This document shows positions 26,388-35,970 of a DNA stretch of 64,000 nt, piece after piece. The stretch comes from Halomonas sp. QHL1 (GTDB taxonomy: Bacteria; Pseudomonadota; Gammaproteobacteria; Pseudomonadales; Halomonadaceae): assembly GCF_001882345.1 (NCBI RefSeq), contig NZ_MINL01000001.1, positions 1,573,705-1,637,704 on the forward strand, given 5' to 3'. The stretch's first letter is position 1. Each line of letters opens with the position of its first letter. Made by a program: the position numbers and the translations under genes. Under the pieces are notes generated by a model. That model did not search any database, was not told where the DNA came from, and was given only the letters and a program-made list of their open reading frames with translations.

Positions 26388-27731
26388 ATGGCGAAGAAGC
26401 TCTTCATCAAAACGCACGGCTGCCAAATGAACGAGTACGACTCCTCCCGCATGGCGGATCTGCTCGGCGAATCTCACCAGCTCGAACTCACTGATAATGA
26501 GCGTGAAGCCGATGTCATTCTGTTAAACACCTGCTCCATTCGCGAAAAAGCGCAGGAGAAAGTTTTTCATCAGCTGGGACGCTGGAAAAAACTTAAAGAC
26601 GCCAATCCCAACCTGGTGATTGGCGTGGGTGGCTGCGTGGCGAGCCAGGAAGGCGAAGCGATTCGCAAGCGCGCGCCCCACGTGGACATGGTGTTCGGGC
26701 CTCAAACCCTGCACCGCGTACCCTCAATGCTGGATGCCCGTGGCAATAACCAGATTGCGGCAGTGGATGTCACTTTTCCCGAGATCGAAAAGTTCGACCA
26801 CCTGCCCAAGCCCTCCTCCGACGGCGCGACGGCGTTTGTGTCGATCATGGAAGGCTGCTCAAAGTACTGCACCTTCTGCGTGGTGCCTTACACCCGCGGT
26901 GAAGAGGTCTCGCGCCCCTTTGAGGCAGTGATGGATGAAATTATCCATCTTTCCGACCAGGGCGTGCGTGAGATCAATCTTCTGGGCCAGAACGTCAACG
27001 CCTACCGTGGTGAAAACCAGCTGGGCGATGAAATCGACTTGGCCGAACTGATAGCCTGCGTGGCGGCGGTGGACGGGATTGACCGGGTCCGCTTTACCAC
27101 CTCGCACCCGGTGGAGTTTACCGACAGCCTGGTCGACGCCTTTGCCGATATTCCAGAGCTGGTAAGCCACCTGCACCTGCCGGTACAGTCGGGTTCAGAC
27201 CGCATTCTTAACGCCATGAAGCGTGGGCATACGGCGGCCGAATACATCGAGAAGATGGAGCGTATCCGCGCCAATCGCCCGGATATCAGCTTCTCTTCTG
27301 ACTTCATCATCGGTTTCCCCGGCGAAACAGAAGAAGATTTTGAAGCGACGATGAACTTAATTCATCAAATCGGCTTCGATCATTCGTTTAGCTTCGTTTA
27401 TTCCGCACGCCCAGGCACCCCAGCTTCTGGCCTGCCGGATGAGACGCCAGAAAGCGTCAAAAAGCAGCGATTGGCGATTCTGCAGGAGCGGATCATTCAG
27501 CAAACCGCGCAAATTAGCCGCCGCATGGTTGGCAGCACGCAGCGCGTGCTGGTTAACGGCTTTTCGCCCCGCGACCCCGGCCAGCTCTCTGGGCGTACCG
27601 AGAACAACCGCGTGGTTAACTTCCGCGCTGCCAACCCCACCGAGCTAATCGGCTACTTTGTCGATGTGGAAATCACCGAGGCATTTCCCAATTCGCTACG
27701 CGGTGAACTTGCCTCGCCCGAGCGCTATTGA
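26388..27731 (+). CDS. miaB: tRNA-2-methylthio-N6-dimethylallyladenosine synthase
   Basis: 447 aa radical-SAM methylthiotransferase that adds the 2-methylthio group to i6A37 of tRNAs. N-terminal UPF0004 domain with [15 protein letters not shown] and its three cluster cysteines (GCQ, NTCS, GGC), radical-SAM cysteines Cys157, Cys161 and Cys164 in [11 protein letters not shown], the same numbers as in E. coli, and a C-terminal TRAM domain. AGG 5 nt before the ATG. It is followed by ybeZ-ybeY-corC-lnt, the conserved gammaproteobacterial order, with a 217-bp gap holding a folded element. Confidence 0.97.
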   Translation: MAKKLFIKTHGCQMNEYDSSRMADLLGESHQLELTDNEREADVILLNTCSIREKAQEKVFHQLGRWKKLKDANPNLVIGVGGCVASQEGEAIRKRAPHVDMVFGPQTLHRVPSMLDARGNNQIAAVDVTFPEIEKFDHLPKPSSDGATAFVSIMEGCSKYCTFCVVPYTRGEEVSRPFEAVMDEIIHLSDQGVREINLLGQNVNAYRGENQLGDEIDLAELIACVAAVDGIDRVRFTTSHPVEFTDSLVDAFADIPELVSHLHLPVQSGSDRILNAMKRGHTAAEYIEKMERIRANRPDISFSSDFIIGFPGETEEDFEATMNLIHQIGFDHSFSFVYSARPGTPASGLPDETPESVKKQRLAILQERIIQQTAQISRRMVGSTQRVLVNGFSPRDPGQLSGRTENNRVVNFRAANPTELIGYFVDVEITEAFPNSLRGELASPERY

Positions 27732-27758
27732 TCATTTATAAATGTCCGATAACGAGTG

Positions 27759-27851
27759 CAAGGGCAGGTTGAAGCGAGGGTCTTTTGCCAGGGATGGCAA
27801 AAGTAGCGCCCAAGGACGGGTTCACAGCGCCCTCGCGGAAACCTGCTCTTG
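27759..27851. repeat. Highly folded intergenic element between miaB and ybeZ
   Basis: 93 bp with nested inverted repeats: outer stem CAAGGGCAGGTT (27759-27770) with AACCTGCTCTTG (27840-27851), one mismatch; middle stem CGAGGG (27775-27780) with CCCTCG (27830-27835); and an inner hairpin CTTTTGCCA (27782-27790) with TGGCAAAAG (27795-27803). The remaining arm holds 26 nt that may fold separately. I have a recollection of similar dispersed elements in Halomonas and relatives, but only one copy was seen in this window. Repeat, leader RNA or processing site are all possible. Confidence 0.6.
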
Positions 27852-27948
27852 GTACCGTGATGTACTTTCACTTATCACAGATCATTGCCCCGCTTCTGGT
27901 GGGGCAGTAAGCTGAACGATACACACACTAACGAGGGGTTCCCCACTC

Positions 27949-29028
27949 TTGAGCCAGCCAACACCTCAGGCCAATCGCATCATCACCTTAAGCCTTGAAC
28001 CCAATGATCCGCAGCGCCTTGCTAGCCTTTGCGGCCAGCAGGACGAGCATTTGAAGCTGATTGAAAGCCGCCTAGATGTGACGCTGCGCAACCGGGGCAA
28101 TGTGTTCCAACTGGCGGGCCCAGCCAACCGCATTAAGGCAGCGGCAAACGTGTTGGAACACCTTTATCGCGAGACAGCGGCAAGCGAACTTGACGCCGAC
28201 ACCGTGCACCTGTTCCTGCAAGAGTCCGGGCTTGAAGCGCTGGAAGAAGAAGAGGACGGCACCGGCAGCAGCGATGAAGTGATCATGCGCACCCCGCGCA
28301 CCATGATCAAACCGCGCGGGCTTAACCAGCAGCGCTACGTTTCAAGTATCCGCGAGCACGATATCAACTTCGGCATTGGGCCTGCAGGTACCGGTAAAAC
28401 CTATCTTGCCGTTGCCGCCGCGGTTGAGGCACTCAACCAACAGGAAGTACGCCGCATTTTGCTCGTACGCCCGGCGGTTGAAGCGGGTGAAAAGCTTGGC
28501 TTCTTGCCCGGCGACCTGGCCCAGAAAATCGATCCCTACCTGCGCCCGCTATACGATGCCCTTTACGAGATGATCGGCTTTGAGCAGGTAGCAAAACTGA
28601 TTGAGCGTCAGGTAATTGAGATTGCCCCGCTGGCCTATATGCGCGGCCGTACGCTCAATAACTCCTACATCATTCTCGATGAGAGCCAGAACACAACCCC
28701 GGAGCAGATGAAAATGTTCCTGACCCGGATTGGCTTTGGCTCTACCGCCGTCATTACCGGCGACGTGACCCAGGTCGACCTGCCCAAAGGCCAGCGTTCG
28801 GGGCTGATTCAGGTGCTTGACGTGTTGAAAGACACTCAAGGCATCGGCGTCACCCACTTTGCTGCCAAGGATGTGGTACGCCACCCGCTGGTTCAGCGCA
28901 TTATCGAAGCCTACGATATGTTCGAGTCCCAGCAGGAAGTGGAAGAGCGTGCCCGCCGCGAGGTGCGCCAGCAAGAGCGTGACGCACGCATGCAGGCGCG
29001 TGAAGGCTCCTGGGATAGCTCGCGATGA
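27949..29028 (+). CDS. ybeZ: PhoH-like ATPase YbeZ
   Basis: 359 aa, apparently starting at TTG (27949) after GAGGGG; no earlier or nearby ATG fits the N-terminus. N-terminal KH-like region, then a PhoH ATPase domain with Walker [13 protein letters not shown] near residues 141-152, [18 protein letters not shown], and Walker [12 protein letters not shown]. The C-terminal tail is charged. YbeZ acts with the RNase YbeY in rRNA processing and ribosome quality control. Its stop overlaps the ybeY start (ATGA), giving translational coupling. Confidence 0.94.
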   Translation: MSQPTPQANRIITLSLEPNDPQRLASLCGQQDEHLKLIESRLDVTLRNRGNVFQLAGPANRIKAAANVLEHLYRETAASELDADTVHLFLQESGLEALEEEEDGTGSSDEVIMRTPRTMIKPRGLNQQRYVSSIREHDINFGIGPAGTGKTYLAVAAAVEALNQQEVRRILLVRPAVEAGEKLGFLPGDLAQKIDPYLRPLYDALYEMIGFEQVAKLIERQVIEIAPLAYMRGRTLNNSYIILDESQNTTPEQMKMFLTRIGFGSTAVITGDVTQVDLPKGQRSGLIQVLDVLKDTQGIGVTHFAAKDVVRHPLVQRIIEAYDMFESQQEVEERARREVRQQERDARMQAREGSWDSSR

Positions 29029-29531
29029 ATGAAGCTACAGAGAACGGATGCATCGTTGATCGTCAGGCGGCGATTGACGAACCACTGTTACCCAGCCTGG
29101 CACAGCTCACCCATTGGGTGAGCTGTGTGTTTGCCCACCACCCTGACGATCAGCGCCTTGAAGTGACTATTCGCTTTGTGGACGAGCTCGAAAGCCAAAC
29201 GCTCAACCGTGACTACCGCGGCAAAGACAAAACCACCAACGTGCTGTCATTCCCCTTTGAGAGCCCGCCGGGGGTTGATTTGCCGTTACTCGGCGACCTG
29301 GTGATTTGCCATGCCGTAGTGGCCAAAGAAGCCAGCGAGCAAGGCAAGCCGATTGAGCACCACTACGCCCATATGGTCATTCATGGCATCCTGCATTTAA
29401 TGGGCTACGATCATATTGATGATCACGAGGCAGAGGAGATGGAGCAGTTTGAGCGTGAACTGTTGGCCGAGCTGAATATTCCTGACCCCTATGCTGACGA
29501 CACCCACGCGCCCAATGGCGATCACATCTAA
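29025..29531 (+). CDS. ybeY: Endoribonuclease YbeY
   Basis: 168 aa metal-dependent RNase required for 16S rRNA 3'-end maturation and late-stage ribosome quality control. The zinc site [11 protein letters not shown] lies near residues 120-130 and follows MVIHG; the [24 protein letters not shown] block ([20 protein letters not shown]) is intact. The start codon overlaps the ybeZ stop. An acidic tail follows the catalytic domain. Confidence 0.96.
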   Translation: MNEATENGCIVDRQAAIDEPLLPSLAQLTHWVSCVFAHHPDDQRLEVTIRFVDELESQTLNRDYRGKDKTTNVLSFPFESPPGVDLPLLGDLVICHAVVAKEASEQGKPIEHHYAHMVIHGILHLMGYDHIDDHEAEEMEQFERELLAELNIPDPYADDTHAPNGDHI

Positions 29532-29626
29532 GCGTTTACGTCTTTATTATTTGATAGCGGATGCGTTAAATCACGTAACAACTAATCTGGTACTATCCCC
29601 CGTTTCAGTGATAAAACAGCTACCTG

Positions 29627-29657
29627 ACGACATAGTTTACATAACGATGTCGTAAAC
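29627..29657 (+). repeat. Overlapping inverted repeats upstream of corC
   Basis: ACGACAT (29627-29633) pairs with ATGTCGT (29647-29653), and GTTTAC (29635-29640) pairs with GTAAAC (29652-29657). The two hairpins share bases and exclude each other, so the leader of corC could switch between folds. Function not known. Confidence 0.35.
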
Positions 29658-29697
29658 GAGATAGCAACTGTCTGCCCGCAAACGAGAGAATTGACGC

Positions 29698-30597
29698 ATG
29701 AGCGAAGACCGATCGAGCAACCCCAATCAAAAATCCTGGCTCGAGAAAATCTTTGGCGCCCTTTCCGGAGACAATGACGAACCCAGCTCACGCGATGAGC
29801 TGATGACGTTTTTACGCCATACCGCAGGGAAGTTAAAGCTGGATCAAGACGCCATTATGATCATCGAAGGCGCGCTTGAGATCAGCGATCAGCAGGTTCG
29901 TGAAGTGCTGATACCCCGCTCCCAGGTCTCAGCCATCGCCCTGGATCAAACCAGCGACGGCTATCTACCGCTGATCCAGGAAACCGGCCACTCCCGCTAC
30001 CCGGTGATTGGGGAAAACCTGGATGACGTAAAAGGCATTCTTCTGGTAAAAGATTTACTCCCTCTGCTCTCCCAGACCCAGGCCCAGCGCGATGCGTTCA
30101 AGCTAGATGACATTTTGCGCCCGGCGATGTTTATCCCTGAATCCAAACGCCTTAACAGCCTGCTTAAAGAGTTTCGGGATACCCACAATCATATGGCGGT
30201 GGTGGTGGATGAATACGGCGGCACCGCGGGCATCATCACCATCGAAGATATTCTTGAGCAGATCGTCGGCGACATCGAAGATGAGCACGATACCGATGAA
30301 GAGGACGATATCCGCGAAATAGAGAATGGCCGCTATGCCATTCGTGCGCTGACGCCTATCGAAGACTTCAACGAACGCTTTGACACCGAGTTCTCTGACG
30401 ATGAGTTCGATACCGTTGGCGGCCTGGTGATGCAGCAGTTTGGCCATCTGCCGCGGCGCGGTGAACACACCATTCTAGGCGGCTGGCGGTTTGTAATTCT
30501 CAATGCCGACACTCGGCGCATTCGTCTACTCGAAGCCTACCGCGACACGCGTCGCGATGACGAAGAGGATGATGACCAGGAGAACAAGCCCGACTAG
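29698..30597 (+). CDS. corC: CorC/YbeX CBS-domain protein
   Basis: 299 aa with two CBS domains (about residues 66-125 and 130-190; IPRSQVSAIALDQ, SRYPVIGENLDDVKGILLVKDLL, MAVVVDEYGGTAGIITIEDILEQIVGDIEDE) and a C-terminal CorC_HlyC/transporter-associated domain with FDTVGGLVMQQFGHLPRRGE. No membrane domain, as usual for the CorC/YbeX type. Linked to Mg/Co efflux and to ribosome maintenance. The N-terminal region is disordered. The acidic C-terminus is Asp/Glu-rich. Part of the ybeZ-ybeY-corC-lnt cluster. Confidence 0.94.
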   Translation: MSEDRSSNPNQKSWLEKIFGALSGDNDEPSSRDELMTFLRHTAGKLKLDQDAIMIIEGALEISDQQVREVLIPRSQVSAIALDQTSDGYLPLIQETGHSRYPVIGENLDDVKGILLVKDLLPLLSQTQAQRDAFKLDDILRPAMFIPESKRLNSLLKEFRDTHNHMAVVVDEYGGTAGIITIEDILEQIVGDIEDEHDTDEEDDIREIENGRYAIRALTPIEDFNERFDTEFSDDEFDTVGGLVMQQFGHLPRRGEHTILGGWRFVILNADTRRIRLLEAYRDTRRDDEEDDDQENKPD

Positions 30598-30660
30598 GCG
30601 CTGGTTGTCACGCTGCTCGCTATCCACTCCCTCGCACTTTACCGTAGATAGGTTATCGCT

Positions 30661-32142
30661 ATGGGTTTTCCCCCCGCGTTTTTGTTACAGCTGCTTGCCG
30701 CCCTGGTGGCGGGCGGTTTCACCACCCTAACGGCTTCCCCTTTTGAGCTTTGGTGGCTGGGCCCGGTGGCGATTGGCTTACTTTATGTGGGCCTGCACGC
30801 CTTAACCCCCGCCCAAGCGGCCCTAAAAGGCTGGTTATACGGTGTGGCACTGTTCGCCAGCGGCACCTCCTGGGTGTATGTCTCTATTCACGACTATGGC
30901 TACACCGGCGTACCGCTAGCCGTTTTCCTAACCATGCTGTTCGTGACGATTCTGGCGCTGTTTTTTGCTGGCACTTTCTGGCTCTACCGGCGCTTTACCT
31001 CCGCCCGCCTCGCGTTTATCAGCTTTGCGGGCGCCTGGGTGTTGGGCGAGGTACTGCGCACCTACCTGTTTACCGGCTTTCCCTGGCTACTGCTGGGCTC
31101 TGGCTACGTCGACTCGCCGCTGGCTTCCTGGGCGCCCGTTGGTGGCGTCTACCTGCTCTCGCTGCTAGTCGCACTGAGCGGTGCGCTTGGCGCTGAACTA
31201 CTGCTGCGCCGTCAGTGGTGGTCACTTGCACCACTGGCGGCCATTTGGTTAATTCCGTTGGCACTCCCCCAGCAGTGGACTACCCCAGCCGACGAGCCTA
31301 CGCGCGTGGCCCTGCTACAGGGCAACCTGCCGCAGCTGTTGAAGTGGACGCCCGAAGGGCAGCGCACGGCGACGAATACCTATAGCGAACTCACCCGCGA
31401 AGTCGCCGATGAGGTTGACCTGATCATCTGGCCGGAAACCGCCCTGCCGATGATGGAGACCCAGGCCCGGCCGGTACTGGAGCGGGTGCAAGCAAACCTA
31501 CCGCCCGACGTCGCCCTACTCACCGGTATCGTTCAGCGCGACGAACAGGAGCGCTACTTCAATAGCGTGATTGGCGTGGGCGACGTAGAGGGCAGCTACC
31601 AGAAAGAGCACTTGGTGCCTTTTGGTGAGTACCTGCCGCTGGAGAGTGTACTCCGCGGCGCGATTGATTTTTTTGACCTGCCCATGTCGACCTTTACCAA
31701 AGGTGAGCATGAGCAAACACCGATGCAGGCCGCTGGGATTAATATTGGCAATGCGATCTGCTATGAGATTATTTACCCGCAACTAGTGGCCCGCCGTGCC
31801 CAAGATAGCGGTGTAATCATGACGGTGTCTAACGACACCTGGTTTGGCGCCTCAATTGGCCCCCACCAGCACCTGCAGATGGCACGCCTACGCGCGTTAG
31901 AGAATGGACGCTATGTGGTTCGCGCCACCAGCAATGGCATTACCGCTATTATCGATTCCAATGGGCGCATTGTTGAACGCGCGCCGCAGTTTGAGACGAC
32001 CACGCTCACCGGTGAGTTTTACGCCATGGAGGGTTTAACGCCTTTCACCCGTTTGGGTAGCTGGCCAGCTTGGTTGCTAGCAGGATTGTTGCTCTTGCCC
32101 GGCGTGGTGGCAGCAAGAGCCACACGCCAAGCGCGAAGCTGA
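30661..32142 (+). CDS. lnt: Apolipoprotein N-acyltransferase
   Basis: 493 aa inner-membrane enzyme that adds the third acyl chain to lipoproteins. Several N-terminal membrane helices (residues about 5-190) precede a periplasmic nitrilase-fold domain with catalytic Glu259 in IWPETALP, Lys315 in YQKEHLVPFGEYLP and Cys367 in NAICYEIIYP. A final membrane helix lies near 460-485. The triad is complete. Last gene of the cluster, followed by a strong terminator. Confidence 0.97.
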   Translation: MGFPPAFLLQLLAALVAGGFTTLTASPFELWWLGPVAIGLLYVGLHALTPAQAALKGWLYGVALFASGTSWVYVSIHDYGYTGVPLAVFLTMLFVTILALFFAGTFWLYRRFTSARLAFISFAGAWVLGEVLRTYLFTGFPWLLLGSGYVDSPLASWAPVGGVYLLSLLVALSGALGAELLLRRQWWSLAPLAAIWLIPLALPQQWTTPADEPTRVALLQGNLPQLLKWTPEGQRTATNTYSELTREVADEVDLIIWPETALPMMETQARPVLERVQANLPPDVALLTGIVQRDEQERYFNSVIGVGDVEGSYQKEHLVPFGEYLPLESVLRGAIDFFDLPMSTFTKGEHEQTPMQAAGINIGNAICYEIIYPQLVARRAQDSGVIMTVSNDTWFGASIGPHQHLQMARLRALENGRYVVRATSNGITAIIDSNGRIVERAPQFETTTLTGEFYAMEGLTPFTRLGSWPAWLLAGLLLLPGVVAARATRQARS

Positions 32143-32173
32143 AATGCCATAGGCGCTAAAGCGGCTAGCTAGA

Positions 32174-32216
32174 AAAACGGCCCGAGTCCTCTGCAGGACT
32201 CGAGCCGTTTTGTTTT
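32174..32216. terminator. Bidirectional Rho-independent terminator
   Basis: 17-bp stem with one mismatch (32174-32190 and 32195-32211), loop CTGC, with TTTTGTTTT after it on the plus strand and a run of A before it. It separates the convergent lnt and alcohol dehydrogenase genes and fits both. Confidence 0.93.
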
Positions 32217-32271
32217 ACTGAAGATAGCTGCCTACCTAAGTGGCTAGATAGGCAGCTAGTCAATCCGTTAT

Positions 32272-33333
32272 TTAGGCTGCGCTGTTTTTTAGCGTCGCCA
32301 TATCAATCACGAAACGATAGCGCACGTCGCCTTTTTCCATGCGCTCAAAGCCTTCGTTAATGTTGTTGATATCCAGCATCTCGATATCACAGGTAATGCC
32401 TTGATCAGCGCACAGCTTGAGCAGCTCTTCAGTCTCTGCAATGCCACCAATTAGCGAACCGGCCACAACACGACGCTTAAAGACCAGATTAAAGGCTTCA
32501 ATGGCTGGCTCAATGGGCTCAAGCAAGCCAACGATGATGTGGGTACCATCATACTTCAGCGACGTTAGGTAAGGGTTTAGATCGTGCTGTACGGGCACGG
32601 TGTCGAGCATGAAGTCGAAGGTTTCAGCCACCGCATCCATCTGCGCTTGGTCGCTTGAAACCACCACGTGGTCAGCACCGTTACTTTTCGCTTCTTCAAC
32701 CTTGGCGTCGGAACGGGTGAACACTGTGACTTCAGCGCCCAGCGCTTTAGCCAGTTTAACGCCCATGTGGCCTAAGCCACCCATACCGATCACACCGACT
32801 TTATGGCCTTTGCCCACGCCGTGATGCTTGAGCGGCGAATAAGTCGTCACACCGGCGCAGAGAATCGGCGCCGCCGAGGCCAGATCAATACCATCCGGCA
32901 TCTGTAGCACAAAGTGCTCGCTCACTACGATGGAGTCGGAGTAGCCACCCTGGGTCATGGTGCCATCCTGACGATCTTCGCCGCCGTAAGTCATGGTAAA
33001 GCCTTCCAGGCAGTACTGCTCTACGCCGTCTTTACAGGCGCTACAGGTACGGCATGAATCCACCATGCAGCCAACACCCACCAGGTCACCGGCTTTAAAA
33101 CGCGACACTTTATCGCCCACTGAGGTCACACGGCCGACAATCTCATGCCCCGGCACTACCGGGTACTGGCTCATGCCCCAGTCATTGCGGGCAAAGTGCA
33201 GGTCGCTATGGCAGACGCCGCAGTAAAGAATTTCGATGGCGACGTCATCGGGGCGCGGCTGGCGACGATCAAAAGTAAATGGTGCTAAGGGCTTATCGTT
33301 AGCAAATGCGGCGTAAGATAATGCTTGGCTCAT
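32272..33333 (-). CDS. NAD(P)-dependent zinc alcohol dehydrogenase, YahK type
   Basis: 353 aa. Medium-chain dehydrogenase of the cinnamyl-alcohol dehydrogenase group; E. coli YahK and Ahr reduce broad-range aldehydes with NADPH. Catalytic zinc ligands lie in CGVCHSD, GHEIVG and ILCAGVTTY, and a structural zinc site is present in CMVDSCRTCSACKDGVEQYC-like spacing. Cofactor motif GVIGMGGLGHMGVK, with the following TRSD suggesting NADP preference. AAGGAG before the ATG. It is divergent from an AraC-type gene, the usual arrangement for an alcohol or aldehyde stress pair. Confidence 0.92.
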   Translation of the reverse strand: MSQALSYAAFANDKPLAPFTFDRRQPRPDDVAIEILYCGVCHSDLHFARNDWGMSQYPVVPGHEIVGRVTSVGDKVSRFKAGDLVGVGCMVDSCRTCSACKDGVEQYCLEGFTMTYGGEDRQDGTMTQGGYSDSIVVSEHFVLQMPDGIDLASAAPILCAGVTTYSPLKHHGVGKGHKVGVIGMGGLGHMGVKLAKALGAEVTVFTRSDAKVEEAKSNGADHVVVSSDQAQMDAVAETFDFMLDTVPVQHDLNPYLTSLKYDGTHIIVGLLEPIEPAIEAFNLVFKRRVVAGSLIGGIAETEELLKLCADQGITCDIEMLDINNINEGFERMEKGDVRYRFVIDMATLKNSAA

Positions 33334-33553
33334 CGGTGAAACTCCTTATCAGCAAAAGACTGCCATATAAATCGGCAGACATTTCCCCGCGTGCGAGGTA
33401 TGCCAACAGTATTCGCCTAATCAGTGGTGATAGCGATGAACGAAGCTACGCCATTTTTGCCAAATACTCCGACACCACGTAATAAAATAACAAAAAAATG
33501 CCATAAATCGTTATGATTATACAAAAGCCACTAGAAACCCGAGAGAAACCATC

Positions 33554-34447
33554 ATGGCCTCCACCGCTCAGGCTGGCAATGCGCTGGCTGCCGTTATCGC
33601 GCCACTGGTTAAAGGCGACGGCATCAATGACACACCGCTACCTGGTGTGTCGTTACTCTGTTTGAGCCGCCACCAGATACGCACACCGCTACTCTATGAG
33701 CCGAGCCTGACCATCATTGCCCAGGGGCGCAAGATGGGTTATCTGGGTGATCGCGAAATCTATTACGACCCCGGCCACTATTTAGTCCAAACGCTGCCAC
33801 TGCCCTTTGAGTGCGAAACCTACGGCTCACCAGAAGCCCCTTTGCTGGGTATATCGGTACGCTTGGATCCAGCGCTGTTAAGCGAGATGGTGACGGCCAT
33901 GGGCGATACCGGTCAGCATGCCCAGGCGCCACTGCCCATGGCCTCGGTGGCCATGACAGAAGGCATGCAGGAGGCCGTATTGCGTTTGGCGCGCACGCTA
34001 AATGTAACGGTAGAGTGCAGCACCATGGGCACGGCTCGCATTCGCGATGTGGTGTTTGAAGCGCTAAAGGGAGAACAGGGGCCCGCCTTACGGGCGCTGG
34101 TACTCGGGCATGGCAACTATTCACGCATCGTGCAGGTGCTGTCTAATCTTCACACCCATTTTGCCGACGACTTTAGCGTGGAACAGTTGGCAGCGCAGGC
34201 CAATATGAGTCCGTCGACGTTTCACCAGCACTTCAAACAAATCACCCGCTCGTCACCGGCCCAGTACTTAAAGCGACTGCGCTTAATCAAAGCGCAGCAG
34301 TTGCTGCTGCAGGATAATCACAACGTTAATCAGGCCGCTGCGGCGGTGGGTTACCGCAGCGTGCCTCAGTTTAGCCGCGACTATAAGCGCTACTTTGGCG
34401 AGCCCCCGCTTCAGCATCGCCGTCAAGAGCAGGCGTTACGCGCTTAA
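33554..34447 (+). CDS. AraC-family regulator with AraC_N domain
   Basis: 297 aa. An N-terminal AraC_N-type sensing domain (PLLYEPSLTIIAQGRKMGYLG and FECETYGSPEAPLLGISVRLD) is followed by two helix-turn-helix motifs in the last 100 residues: FSVEQLAAQANMSPSTFHQHFK and HNVNQAAAAVGYRSVPQFSRDYKRYFG. This subgroup (YqhC-like) usually controls a neighbouring alcohol/aldehyde dehydrogenase, so the divergent YahK-type gene is the obvious target (inference). The 220-bp gap contains two TGCCAa-type half-site candidates. Confidence 0.9.
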   Translation: MASTAQAGNALAAVIAPLVKGDGINDTPLPGVSLLCLSRHQIRTPLLYEPSLTIIAQGRKMGYLGDREIYYDPGHYLVQTLPLPFECETYGSPEAPLLGISVRLDPALLSEMVTAMGDTGQHAQAPLPMASVAMTEGMQEAVLRLARTLNVTVECSTMGTARIRDVVFEALKGEQGPALRALVLGHGNYSRIVQVLSNLHTHFADDFSVEQLAAQANMSPSTFHQHFKQITRSSPAQYLKRLRLIKAQQLLLQDNHNVNQAAAAVGYRSVPQFSRDYKRYFGEPPLQHRRQEQALRA

Positions 34448-34467
34448 GACGAGATTCAATATAGGGG

Positions 34468-34510
34468 TTATTTGGCAAAGTCTATTTTGCAAAATTTATT
34501 TGGCAAAAAC
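34468..34510. repeat. Degenerate tandem repeat at the 3' end of the VOC gene
   Basis: About three units of 14-15 bp: TTATTTGGCAAAG (34468-34480), TATTTTGCAAAATT (34483-34496) and TTATTTGGCAAAA (34496-34508). The last includes the stop codon and final codons of the VOC gene. It mirrors the case at the end of nfsA. Confidence 0.5.
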
Positions 34511-34921
34511 CTGGCTCATATCTTTAAACGCCTTGAACTCCAGGGCGTTTCCGCAGGGGTCGAGCAGAAACATAGTGGCCTGCTCACCTACTTCACCTTT
34601 AAAGCGAACATAAGGCTCGATCACAAATTGGGTATCGCGCGCTTTCAGACGCTCGGCTAGGGCTTCCCACTCATCCCACTCTAAAATCACACCGAAGTGC
34701 GGCACCGGCACGTTGTGCCCGTCTACCGGGTTAGTGTGGGCACTCTCTTGCCCGGGAGTTTTGGGTTGTTCATGAATCACTAGCTGATGGCCGAAGAAAT
34801 TAAAGTCGACCCACTGCTCGCTGGAGCGTCCCTCTTCTAAGCCAAATACATCGTTATAAAAAGCACGCGCCAACGCTACATCGTAAACAGGAATAGCCAA
34901 ATGGAAGGGTGAAAGGCTCAT
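34496..34921 (-). CDS. VOC-family (glyoxalase/dioxygenase-like) protein
   Basis: 141 aa from the ATG at 34921 with GGAG 6 nt upstream; the longer frame to 35002 has no site. Two beta-alpha-beta-beta-beta modules: [51 protein letters not shown] and [18 protein letters not shown]. His8, His in the second strand region and the final Glu are possible metal ligands. Substrate cannot be inferred. It is divergent from a LysR-type regulator, which probably controls it. The gene end lies in a short tandem repeat. Confidence 0.85.
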   Translation of the reverse strand: MSLSPFHLAIPVYDVALARAFYNDVFGLEEGRSSEQWVDFNFFGHQLVIHEQPKTPGQESAHTNPVDGHNVPVPHFGVILEWDEWEALAERLKARDTQFVIEPYVRFKGEVGEQATMFLLDPCGNALEFKAFKDMSQVFAK

Positions 34922-35053
34922 TGTCGTCTCCAGTTTATTAATTTTTTGGGGGTTAAATGGCACTTTATGTTGCCACGGTGTATTCATCCTAGGACGGTGC
35001 ATGGGAAAATAAAATCAATAACTATTTAGCTGATTCACAAAAAGGATTGATCA

Positions 35054-35938
35054 ATGATCCGCGAGCTAAAAACGCTGATTGCGGTCGCACAGGAAGGCAC
35101 CTTTGCCGCAGCGGGCAGCAAAATCGGCCTGACTCAAGCGGCGGTCAGCGCACAAATGAAACGACTCGAGGAAGCGTTGGGTATCCAACTGTTTGAGCGT
35201 AAAGGGCGTGCCGCTATATTGACCCAGCGTGGGCAGGAAACATTAAAGCAAGCCCATGCCCTGCTAACCCTCTACAGCACGCTGGGTGCTTCGACAGCGG
35301 GCCAACTAGCCACTCAACGGGTCAACATTGGGGCTATCGCTTCGATACAGCGCTCGCTACTGCCCGATGCCCTGGCTCGCTTTCATCGCACCTATAGCGA
35401 ATGCCACACCCGCGTGGTACCGGGGCTTTCTATGGAGCTGGTGAATCAAGTCGACGCTGGTGAACTGGATATGGCGTTGATTATTCGCCCGCCCTTTTCA
35501 CTGCACAGCGATTTGCGTTGGACGCCCCTTGCCCACGAGCCATTTCGGTTAATCGTGCCGCGCCATATTGAGGGCGATCAGTGGCGGGAGCTGATTGCCC
35601 GCCAGCCGTTTGTTCGCTACGACCGCGCCTCCTTTGGGGGACGCCAGGTCGATCGCTTCCTACGCGACAACCACTGCAACGTGCGTGAAGTATGTGAAGT
35701 CGATGAACTGGAGGCCATCGTTAAACTGGTCGCCAAAGGGGTAGGCGTTGCCCTGGTGCCCCAGGCGACTGCGCAGCAACGCTGGCCAGCGGGAGTGCGG
35801 GCGATTGATTTAGGCGAGCGCACCTTTCACCGCGACATCGGGCTGATTCATCCCACTAGCGGCCACTTGAGCGAACCCGCACGGGGGTTGGCCCAATTGA
35901 TTGGTGAAATAGCCCAGCAGCCTGATAATGGCGCCTAA
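35054..35938 (+). CDS. LysR-family transcriptional regulator
   Basis: 294 aa. N-terminal winged helix with MIRELKTLIAVAQEGTFAAAGSKIGLTQAAVSAQMKRLEEALGIQLFER-type LysR pattern, and a C-terminal periplasmic-binding-like effector domain (about 90-290) with INIGAIASIQRSLLP-like and VKLVAKGVGVALVPQ segments. AAGGA 7 nt before the ATG. Divergent from the VOC-family gene, about 130 bp apart, which is the classical LysR target arrangement. Inducer unknown. Confidence 0.92.
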   Translation: MIRELKTLIAVAQEGTFAAAGSKIGLTQAAVSAQMKRLEEALGIQLFERKGRAAILTQRGQETLKQAHALLTLYSTLGASTAGQLATQRVNIGAIASIQRSLLPDALARFHRTYSECHTRVVPGLSMELVNQVDAGELDMALIIRPPFSLHSDLRWTPLAHEPFRLIVPRHIEGDQWRELIARQPFVRYDRASFGGRQVDRFLRDNHCNVREVCEVDELEAIVKLVAKGVGVALVPQATAQQRWPAGVRAIDLGERTFHRDIGLIHPTSGHLSEPARGLAQLIGEIAQQPDNGA

Positions 35939-35970
35939 GGTGTTTCGTTGAATATCAAAGGAGTAAATGC

